NCBI GenBank assembly: GCA_013696965.1 | Contig: JACCXN010000089.1 | Location: forward strand, 1-12,325 | DNA length: 12,325 nt | Source: Bacteroidota bacterium | GTDB taxonomy: Bacteria; Bacteroidota; Bacteroidia; JACCXN01 | Direction of reading: 5' to 3' | Shown: piece by piece, positions 6,881 to 12,325 of the stretch | How positions within the stretch are numbered: the first letter of the stretch is position 1 | Layout: each line of letters starts with the position of its first letter | Position numbers and translations under genes: made by a program | The notes under the pieces: model-generated | The model's input: the letters and a program-made list of their open reading frames with translations, nothing else | Told to the model about the DNA's origin: nothing | Database searches by the model: none

Positions 6881-7229
6881 CGCATTATTTTTTGTTAGTT
6901 TCTAAAACCTAATACCAACAAGGTGTTTGGCCTCATTAACAACAAACATCAGTACACTCTTTGGAACACGCAAGTCTATACACCAGTATCTGCGAGGGTT
7001 TCAGATAAAGGGCATTTAACTTGCACGTCTCAAAAAGAAATGGCATGCAGGGATAAACCGCATTAGGAGTCATCAATTGCCGGGATTACTGCCAGTACAG
7101 CCGAATTATTAAAAAGTGCAGTTATCCTCATCATCGTTGACGAAGATAGGTCTGGGATTCAGGAAGGGAAGCGGGTTTGGTTAATGGTTGTCCAACAAGT
7201 GGATTATTATGCAGTGAAATGGATAAACA
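6881..7229. other. Gene-free 349-base region upstream of the recombinase operon
   Basis: No frame with a convincing start and protein-like content was found on either strand. On the plus strand a frame of about 60 codons stays open from 7068 into the HNH stop region, but it has no plausible start. The stretch looks somewhat richer in G and C than the flanking genes. It must hold the promoter of the minus-strand primase/ATPase/recombinase operon, although no TAnnTTTG box was seen, and the downstream end of the HNH transcript. It is also a candidate for one end of the mobile element. No terminator with a T tract was recognised. Confidence 0.5.
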
Positions 7230-8249
7230 TTACTTGGGTGGAATATTAATTACAGCGTCTTCGTAACTGAAAGAAATTTTATGGTTCTCTGTAATAGATG
7301 TTCCAATACTCAAATTAAAATATTTGATTTCTAGTGTCTGAGGTTCTTCTATTTTATCGTAAGCAACTCCAGGGAATAAATTTAAAACAAGTTGCCTCTT
7401 TCCATTGGTGACGTCCTTCAACTCATCAGAAAAGGGAAGGAAGATTTGAACGATTTGGTTCGCAAAACAAACAATGAGAATATACTCAGGGAATTCCTGC
7501 TTATCGGTAAAAATGTTTTTTGCTTTGTATAAGTCAGCAGATGGGGTAGTAAAACAACGTCTCTTAAGTGTTGAGACAAAAGCATGAGTAATGAAGCTTA
7601 AGTCATCCTGTCTATTCGTCAGCCATGCGAATGATTCTTTGTTGAACTTGTCAAATTCAGTCGGCAATAGTGAAAGTCCTATTTTTAAAAGTGATTTGTA
7701 AACTTTTAGAGGAATGAAAGGAGGTTTTCTGAAAACGATATCAACAGTTTTTGTATCTGTATTAATTGTATAGTCATCAAGTGTCTGAATATGTAACTCC
7801 TTTTGATTTCCTTCTCTATGTGCCAGAGTTGTTCGTGTTTTCTCATTTCGATCAACTGTCCGGGACTGAAATATAGGAACTTTCTTTTTTCCTTTAACTC
7901 CTAAAAGAGTAATATAAGGTCTAATAAAAATAGAAAAGCTACTTTCATAGTCACTAAATAATTTGTTGCAAATATCACATTCATCAAAAGTTAAAATGTC
8001 ATTTTCTCCAATAAGTTCAGGAAGTAAATGAGTGATTTGGTTGAAAGTTGTTTCTTTATCTGTCCTGTCACAATACCTACAAACTTTACTCTTGATTCTT
8101 GACGGCACATATGTTTTAGAGCTACTTATTAACTCATATTTATTCCAAAATTCAAGAGGGTCTGTTTGCATTTTTTTGTTTGTATTAGTTCTTTTTATCT
8201 CCGTCTTTTGGTTAGAGCCCTTTGCAGTTTTTCCGTTCTCTGTTGTCAC
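7230..8249 (-). CDS. HNH endonuclease-like protein
   Basis: This 339-residue protein has an HNH/zinc-type nuclease motif near its N-terminus: CRYC (Cys57, Cys60), then THLLPELIGEND with His74, then the second pair in DECDICNKLF (Cys91, Cys94) with Asn95. Spacing and wording match the HNH family in which two CxxC pairs hold a structural metal and a beta-beta-alpha site cuts DNA. The rest (about 110-339) is not recognised and could sense substrate or partner. The best start is GTG at 8249, which overlaps the TGA of the GIY-YIG gene as GTGA and implies translational coupling. A later ATG at residue 27 is an alternative that keeps the whole motif. The partnership with a GIY-YIG protein and a nearby ATPase suggests a restriction or defence role; this is inference. 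Confidence 0.8.
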   Translation of the reverse strand: MTTENGKTAKGSNQKTEIKRTNTNKKMQTDPLEFWNKYELISSSKTYVPSRIKSKVCRYCDRTDKETTFNQITHLLPELIGENDILTFDECDICNKLFSDYESSFSIFIRPYITLLGVKGKKKVPIFQSRTVDRNEKTRTTLAHREGNQKELHIQTLDDYTINTDTKTVDIVFRKPPFIPLKVYKSLLKIGLSLLPTEFDKFNKESFAWLTNRQDDLSFITHAFVSTLKRRCFTTPSADLYKAKNIFTDKQEFPEYILIVCFANQIVQIFLPFSDELKDVTNGKRQLVLNLFPGVAYDKIEEPQTLEIKYFNLSIGTSITENHKISFSYEDAVINIPPK

Positions 8250-9055
8250 TTGCTTTTTGAAATAATTGTCTGCATAAACAATTTAATTTCATCAATGTCA
8301 GTGCTTGTCAAGTCAAACCACTCCCCACGTTTTCTTTTCTCTTTATACTTTCTATGTAAAATTTTCTCAACCTCGGCTGAAGCAGCCCATTTTTCAATTA
8401 ATTCAACATCTGGCTCCTGTCCTTGTAAAGTTTTTTCTCTATGCTCTGGTTTTATGCTTCTCCCAATTTTGTGATAAAGATTTTGTTTGTTATACATAAT
8501 GTAAACGTATTGCAACTCTTGTTTTCCTAGTGTTTTAGAATTTACCTTCTTTTCCAAACCATTTTTAATATTTGGTTCTTTTGGTGGCTCGTCTGCAAGG
8601 GGAACAAACAGAATATCTCTATATCCTTTAAGGATCAAGTCACCGTTTTTTCCTTTTAACTCTTTAGCTAATTCGTTACCATAAGTCCAGTAGTCAAGTC
8701 TTTCAAATAAAGACCGTTGATGAGCTTGATAAGCATTAAAAACTTCATGAGGATTATTTCTGTTGTATGTCTCACATATAAAAGCAGAGAAGCAAGTTGT
8801 CAACTCATTTCTGTTCTTTGTGTGCGGTTGAAGTTTTAAGATAAACCCTTCTAATTTACCATTTACTTTTGTTACATAAGTGAGGTAATAGTCCAAATTT
8901 GGTTTGCTGTCATCCCAAACATATGCTCCAAATGCTTCATTGTGAAGATCACGAAGAACATTGAAAATTGAATTGTCGTTTTTCGATAAGTCGAGAATTT
9001 TTTGTTCAGTTAATTCTCCTAATCGTGTTTCAAAACTTTTTATTAATGCTTTCAT
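8246..9055 (-). CDS. GIY-YIG (T5orf172/MUG113-type) domain protein
   Basis: This 269-residue protein carries a C-terminal GIY-YIG-superfamily domain of the T5orf172/MUG113 type (about 181-260). The signature pieces are VYIMYNK (184-190), KIGRS (196-200), a conserved Arg206 before the TLQ turn, VELIEKW, EKILH with candidate metal-binding Glu230, and GEWFDL (244-249). Such domains occur in homing-type nucleases, phage proteins and defence genes and are expected to cut DNA. The N-terminal 180 residues are not recognised; they begin with a helical stretch and may bind a partner or target. The gene lies 138 bases after the ATPase and overlaps the HNH gene by 4 bases, so two predicted nucleases are made together. 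Nuclease activity is inferred from motifs only. Confidence 0.82.
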   Translation of the reverse strand: MKALIKSFETRLGELTEQKILDLSKNDNSIFNVLRDLHNEAFGAYVWDDSKPNLDYYLTYVTKVNGKLEGFILKLQPHTKNRNELTTCFSAFICETYNRNNPHEVFNAYQAHQRSLFERLDYWTYGNELAKELKGKNGDLILKGYRDILFVPLADEPPKEPNIKNGLEKKVNSKTLGKQELQYVYIMYNKQNLYHKIGRSIKPEHREKTLQGQEPDVELIEKWAASAEVEKILHRKYKEKRKRGEWFDLTSTDIDEIKLFMQTIISKSK

Positions 9056-9113
9056 TTACTCTTAATTTAAAGACCAGCCGTTGTCAGTTATCGTAAATTC
9101 CCACTTCCCCCGC

Positions 9114-9135
9114 CATAACGCAAAGGTACTGTTAG
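9114..9135. repeat. Intergenic repeat, copy A (contains a TAnnTTTG box)
   Basis: CATAACGCAAAGGTACTGTTAG matches the block at 11699-11721 at about 18 of 22 aligned positions with one gap. Both copies lie in gaps between genes of the same block, in the same orientation. The minus strand reads TACCTTTG (9121-9128), a perfect match to the Bacteroidota -7 element and a possible promoter for the GIY-YIG/HNH pair. Because the box is part of a repeat and is broken in the other copy, the promoter call is uncertain. Confidence 0.45.
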
Positions 9136-9193
9136 AGGTTCGTTGCTTTTTTTATTGTATGGTTCTCCATTTTACCATTTTCTTAACGTATTA

Positions 9194-11518
9194 CTAAATC
9201 AGTTGTATTAGTTTTAATGTTCTTTCACAATAATTTCTTAATTCAGCGTCGGTTACAGGCTCGCTATCTGAATTTGTATTATGTCGATGGTGGTATTTTT
9301 TTGAGTAATCATTAATGTCTGTTAGTTCAGCAACTTCAGGTAGGAGTCTATTGTATGCGTCAGTAGTTATTGAATTTCTTACTTTGTCTATGAAGTTACC
9401 AAGCCATTCGGAGGGCAATAGAAGGTCAAAAAACTTTAGATGAAAATAACTTTCTAAGGCAGGTCTTAAGCACCTTGCGATATTTCGTCTTTCTTGGTCT
9501 ATAAAACAGCCATTTGTTAGGTAGTTTTTAATTGCTGTACTGTCTTTTAAGACACTTGATAAAGTGTCATTGTCAATATGATATTCAACAATACAACCAG
9601 TATTCCCTACAAATTCAATTTTACTGCATTGATTTGTCAAGTTAATTTGATTTGTACTTTTCCAAAACTCTCCTGCAAAAATAATGTTGTGAGTTAATAC
9701 AAATAGCTGTTTTGCTTGTTGCGCGAAGTGTAATAATTTGGAAATAGTTGTTGATTTTCTATTAAGATCAAAGCTTGAAACTGGGTCGTCAAAAACAATT
9801 ATTTTGTCTTGGATATTTCCGTCAACTTCCAATTTGGTGAGGAAAAATGCCAAGGCAAGCGCACTTTTATCGCCTTCGCTCAAGGAGTATTTAAAGGTTG
9901 AAAAAAGCGGACTGTCTTCAAGTTTAATTTCATTTCCATTTATATGAAGAGCATATTTTATCATTGGCTCTTTACTGCTTCCTACATAAACGCTATCTAA
10001 TCCTCGGATTTCAAGATAGGGTGCGAACGCCTGTAGATATTGATTTATTTTTGTCGAATAGTTTGCGAAAATTGTCGTTGAATAATTGTCAAGCAATAAT
10101 TGTTTAGCGTCCTTGTCGGTTTTAAGAAGTGCAACAGAGGAATTGTATGATGTTAGGTTTGTACAAAACCCATCAATAGTTGGATCGCTTCGTTTCTTAA
10201 TTGCTTTTAACTTCCTTAAATCTATTTCAAGTTGAACTAGGTTAGGTTGAATCAAAGCCTTTGTTGCAGCGATAGAAGCTTTGTAAGCGGAAATGTGAAC
10301 ATTTAATTCGGTAATTTTCTTATTGAATGCTTCAACAATAGTATTAAAATGCGAAACGCTAGAAGGGTCATGAGATTTAATCGGGTTTTCTGACTTGAGC
10401 TTCAATACTTCCTTTATTGCTTCAAATGCAGAAACAAATGACTCTTTTTCTTGAATAACGGATACGAGAACAGGAGGATTTTGTATGTGGGGCTGCCAAA
10501 ATTCAATCAAATTAATATTTGCTGTAATCTTGTTTTCTATTTCTAAAAATTGTGCTTCAAGGTTAAAGTTTGAAATAGCTAGTCGCTGTTCTCCCAATTG
10601 TTCAAGCAAGCTATTATACTCTTCATTGAAGTATTGTTTATATGCTTCAATTATTTCAATCGTGTCCTCAAAAGGTCTTAAGCAAAAAGGACAGCCGTTA
10701 TTTTTTATCGCTTCATATCCTTGTTTAATCCACTGCTCTGACTTGCCACCCATTACAAGATGATCCTTGTGTTCATTGAATTTTGCAAGATATGTTTCTG
10801 AAATAGTGTCTATTGATTGGCTCAGCGCTGTTTCTAAAGCAACAGTATCGAATGGAAAAGTAAGTACTTGAATTAAATTTAAGTTAGCTTTGGATTGAAT
10901 AGTTTGAAAACTCTTAGCGGTTAAAATTTCTGCCTCTTTAAGTGATATTTTATTATCTACGTCCGTATCGATTTGAATATTTGTAAATGCTTCGGCAGTA
11001 TAGGCTCTCTCAATTGCCAGTTCAATTTTTTCAGTTGTTTCTTTGATGATTTTACCACCATTATGTATTCTGTCCTTAATGGATTGGATATCTAATTTTA
11101 AAGCTATTCCTTGTTGCCCGAATATTACTTCAAATAGATTTTTCTTATGCGAGGTTTGTATTTCTAATCCAGTGTAAATATTCTCATTTATAAAATGAAT
11201 ATCAAAAATTTCAATATTTTCATAGTGATTGTCCCAGGCAGTTGAAGTGAAAGTTAGTTTTGGATTGGTTGTATCGTCTGTTAATACCTCTACCGTCTGA
11301 GTTACGGTTCTGTCAAATGCTCTCTTTTTTGGAAGCAATGTATTATCCCCTTTTAACGAATTCAAAATTACTGCAATTGTAGTTTTCCCACTGCCGTTTT
11401 CACCGTATATGAGATTTATTCTTTCAAAATCAGTTGTCCTATGTCCACTAGGAATGGTGCTATGATTATAGTTCAGAAATTTTCCCGTCCCGTGTATTTT
11501 TATAAATTTCTTTATCAT
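9194..11518 (-). CDS. RloC/PrrC-like ABC-type ATPase (AAA_13 family) with CPFC motif
   Basis: This 774-residue protein has a split ABC-type nucleotide-binding head. Walker A is GENGSGKTT (39-47), the signature-like LSEGD is at 546-550, Walker B is IIVFDDPVSSFD (573-584) with catalytic Asp577-Asp578, and the H-loop His is 610 in LTHN. The middle (about 140-480) is helical/coiled and carries CPFC (276-279), a possible zinc-hook motif as in RloC and Rad50. This is the layout of the AAA_13 family, which includes the anticodon nucleases PrrC and RloC and other defence ATPases. The C-terminal part (660-774) has Arg685-x3-Glu689 and later His743/744/746, loosely like the Arg-Glu-His set of PrrC-type nucleases, but activity is not assured. 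No type I restriction genes are seen beside it, unlike classical prrC. GIY-YIG and HNH genes follow. Confidence 0.87.
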   Translation of the reverse strand: MIKKFIKIHGTGKFLNYNHSTIPSGHRTTDFERINLIYGENGSGKTTIAVILNSLKGDNTLLPKKRAFDRTVTQTVEVLTDDTTNPKLTFTSTAWDNHYENIEIFDIHFINENIYTGLEIQTSHKKNLFEVIFGQQGIALKLDIQSIKDRIHNGGKIIKETTEKIELAIERAYTAEAFTNIQIDTDVDNKISLKEAEILTAKSFQTIQSKANLNLIQVLTFPFDTVALETALSQSIDTISETYLAKFNEHKDHLVMGGKSEQWIKQGYEAIKNNGCPFCLRPFEDTIEIIEAYKQYFNEEYNSLLEQLGEQRLAISNFNLEAQFLEIENKITANINLIEFWQPHIQNPPVLVSVIQEKESFVSAFEAIKEVLKLKSENPIKSHDPSSVSHFNTIVEAFNKKITELNVHISAYKASIAATKALIQPNLVQLEIDLRKLKAIKKRSDPTIDGFCTNLTSYNSSVALLKTDKDAKQLLLDNYSTTIFANYSTKINQYLQAFAPYLEIRGLDSVYVGSSKEPMIKYALHINGNEIKLEDSPLFSTFKYSLSEGDKSALALAFFLTKLEVDGNIQDKIIVFDDPVSSFDLNRKSTTISKLLHFAQQAKQLFVLTHNIIFAGEFWKSTNQINLTNQCSKIEFVGNTGCIVEYHIDNDTLSSVLKDSTAIKNYLTNGCFIDQERRNIARCLRPALESYFHLKFFDLLLPSEWLGNFIDKVRNSITTDAYNRLLPEVAELTDINDYSKKYHHRHNTNSDSEPVTDAELRNYCERTLKLIQLI

Positions 11519-11521
11519 ATT

Positions 11522-11605
11522 CTATGAATTGTCGGCAAGAGATTTTGCGAAGGACAGCAGCCTTTCAATGTTCTGGTTTACTTGCACTTCACTGTCTGCT
11601 ACCAC
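11522..11605 (-). other. Possible mini-ORF or remnant in frame with the ATPase
   Basis: A 27-codon reading frame begins with GTG (11605-11603) and ends at TAG (11524-11522). It is in the same frame as the ATPase, with one codon (AAT) between the TAG and the ATPase ATG. The peptide (VVADSEVQVNQNIERL and so on) looks like real protein, and its NIERLLSFAKSLA part faintly recalls the central repeat of HsdS specificity subunits. It could be a leader peptide, the tail of a deleted upstream gene, an N-terminal extension interrupted by a stop, or chance. No ribosome binding site is visible. Confidence 0.25.
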
Positions 11606-11612
11606 AAATATA
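11605..11612 (-). promoter_or_regulatory. Possible -7 box for the ATPase gene
   Basis: The minus strand reads TATATTTG, matching TAnnTTTG, about 87 bases before the ATPase ATG. The nearest TTTG further upstream is 24 bases away, longer than the usual spacing of about 19-21. If it is used, transcription would begin inside the mini-ORF and that ORF would not be translated from its GTG. Confidence 0.35.
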
Positions 11613-11635
11613 AATTAAAAGCTCCTAAAGGTTAG

Positions 11636-11680
11636 GCAAATGTTTAGAAATAAATTTATACCGATTTAATAAACATTTGC
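11636..11680. repeat. 11-bp perfect inverted repeat between genes
   Basis: GCAAATGTTTA (11636-11646) pairs perfectly with TAAACATTTGC (11670-11680) around a 23-base loop. It lies 53 bases after the stop of the truncated gene at 11733 and upstream of the ATPase. There is no T tract at the stem foot, so it is a poor intrinsic terminator. It may be a folded recombination or repeat element; see also the repeat copy at 11699-11721. Confidence 0.55.
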
Positions 11681-11698
11681 AACTAGCACGAAACCTAG

Positions 11699-11721
11699 CA
11701 TATTCGCAAGGGTGGTGTTAG
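11699..11721. repeat. Intergenic repeat, copy B
   Basis: The 23 bases here match copy A at 9114-9135. The shared parts are CATA, CGCAA, GGT and TGTTAG. It lies 12 bases below the stop of the 11733 gene, adjacent to the inverted repeat at 11636-11680, and is flanked by AAGGG/CCCTT (11708-11712 with 11728-11732), which could form a small stem. Two copies at gene boundaries in the same orientation suggest a cassette-like or recombination-associated sequence. Confidence 0.4.
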
Positions 11722-11732
11722 CTGCTGCCCTT

Positions 11733-12170
11733 CTATTCTTTTGGAGTCGGTTTGTTTGATTTTTTATTCAATGTAAAATTAAGGTTGATCGCAAATTCTC
11801 TAGGTTTGTTGTTTGAGTAATTCATAAAAGTCCAACCCTTTGACTTTTTGTAATGTTGAAATGTCTCCCAATATTTTTCAAAATCAAGTTTATTTGTAAA
11901 ATCTTTATTGTCTTTGCTTGAGAGAGGAATTATAAAAACAAATAGTTTACAAGTAAAATATAATTCACCAACAGCAAACGGAAGGCCTGTGTCTTCATCC
12001 TTTCTGATATAAGTTACTATTCTAGGTTGTATTGCAAAAGAGTGATAAGAAATCATTTCGCCAATTTTGGGAAGATTTCCAATTTGAATATTACCATTAA
12101 TCCATTCTATTGTTTTTTTAAAATATGGCAAATGTTCTGCATCAATGACACTTAGAAAATATTTGCACAA
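11733..12170 (-). pseudogene. Hypothetical gene, probably 5'-truncated by IS66
   Basis: The open frame gives 145 residues of an unrecognised protein. It starts best at TTG (12170), with the first Met only at residue 39, and an in-frame TAG lies nine codons upstream inside the IS end. The apparent IS66 terminus is at 12172, two bases from the start, so the original N-terminus and promoter were probably removed and the present start is an artefact of the junction. What remains is rich in aromatic residues, has a strand-like hydrophobic piece GELYFTCKLFVFIIPL (88-103) and a basic tail NKKSNKPTPKE. It is not secreted by any visible signal. If the frame once continued into the IS, the intact protein would be longer. 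An intact gene with a genuine TTG start is less likely but possible. Confidence 0.55.
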
Positions 12171-12171
12171 A

Positions 12172-12325
12172 GTATCCCCCCGGGCAACTACACCCTAGCC
12201 ATAAAGCAACTAATCTAATTGAATTTATTCTCTGGTAATTGAAGGTTTTGCGGAAAGAGCTCATGTAATTTATTGACTTTATGATCAGCGATTTTGTTAA
12301 GCACCTCTGACAGCCATTCCATTGG
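12172..12325 (-). mobile_element. End of an IS66-family insertion sequence (partial)
   Basis: The window edge cuts the element. Its outer end is placed at 12172, where the sequence begins GTATCC and runs into CCGGGCAACTACACC. IS66 elements usually have terminal inverted repeats beginning GTAA and make 8-bp target duplications; here the fourth base differs and the other end is outside the window, so the boundary is inferred. The candidate duplicated target would be 12164-12171. The element's transposase is transcribed toward the truncated gene at 11733. Confidence 0.6.
12215..12325 (-). CDS. IS66-family transposase, C-terminal end (partial)
   Basis: The last 36 codons of a gene run in from beyond the right edge and stop at TAG (12217-12215). 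The peptide contains PMEWLSEVLNKIADHKVNKLHEL, which matches the conserved C-terminal element of IS66 TnpC transposases (WLxxVLxRIPxHPxxxLxELLPHNW). Here the closing PHNW reads PQNL and a short tail NKF follows. The transposase would catalyse movement of the IS. Only the tail is visible, so whether the copy is intact cannot be told. Confidence 0.8.
   Translation of the reverse strand, partial: PMEWLSEVLNKIADHKVNKLHELFPQNLQLPENKFN

Noticed and set aside
6950-6985. Third copy of the intergenic repeat (CACGCAAG with CTATAC nearby)
   Set aside because: Only the CGCAAG part matches and the flanking blocks are in the wrong place, so the similarity is within chance.
7068-7250. Plus-strand open frame of about 60 codons in the gap between the primase-like and HNH genes
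   Set aside because: It begins after a stop with no plausible start until late in the frame, and it runs into the end of the HNH gene on the other strand. Composition alone is not enough.
11631-11683. GTTAGGC next to the inverted repeat, resembling an integron attC core site
   Set aside because: In attC the order is RYYYAAC first and GTTRRRY last. Here the GTT side is outside on the left and AAC on the right, the wrong order on both strands, and no integron integrase is seen.

Overview
The window looks like a Bacteroidota accessory (genomic-island) region. The DNA is AT-rich. One gene carries the Rhs core typical of this phylum (motifs YRYGFN, MEKDDE, GRWLSLDPL). Several intergenic regions hold TAnnTTTG boxes, the Bacteroidota -7 promoter element, and Shine-Dalgarno sites are mostly weak or absent. 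Every gene I can support lies on the minus strand, so transcription runs from high to low coordinates. No rRNA, tRNA or CRISPR array was seen.

Layout in the direction of transcription. (1) 12172-12325: the 3' end of an IS66-family transposase gene and its apparent insertion-sequence terminus. (2) 11733-12170: a gene of unknown function that begins right at the IS end and is probably 5'-truncated. (3) 7230-11518: a putative defence or conflict block. It holds a 774-residue RloC/PrrC-like ABC-type ATPase with a CPFC motif in its middle region, then a protein with a C-terminal T5orf172/MUG113-type GIY-YIG domain, then an HNH-like protein whose GTG start overlaps the preceding stop. Two of the intergenic gaps here share a short diverged repeat. 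(4) 6881-7229: about 350 bases with no supported gene. (5) 2124-6880: a compact five-gene operon consisting of a short DnaG-core/TOPRIM-like protein, a P-loop ATPase with a C-terminal winged helix, a catalytically complete tyrosine recombinase, a second tyrosine recombinase lacking several catalytic residues, and a 118-residue protein. It ends at a strong intrinsic terminator and looks like the mobility and replication module of a poorly described element. (6) 299-1967: an orphan Rhs C-terminal gene followed 7 bases later by a lipoprotein, a possible toxin/immunity-type pair. (7) 1-298: hairpins and a strong terminator.

The recombinase operon probably supplies mobility, and the nuclease/ATPase block and the Rhs pair are probably cargo or neighbours in a hotspot. 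No element ends (att sites or terminal repeats) could be located for the recombinase module, so whether the ATPase, GIY-YIG and HNH genes travel with it is inference. The main candidates for a new system are the five-gene primase/ATPase/double-recombinase module and the ATPase + GIY-YIG + HNH trio.
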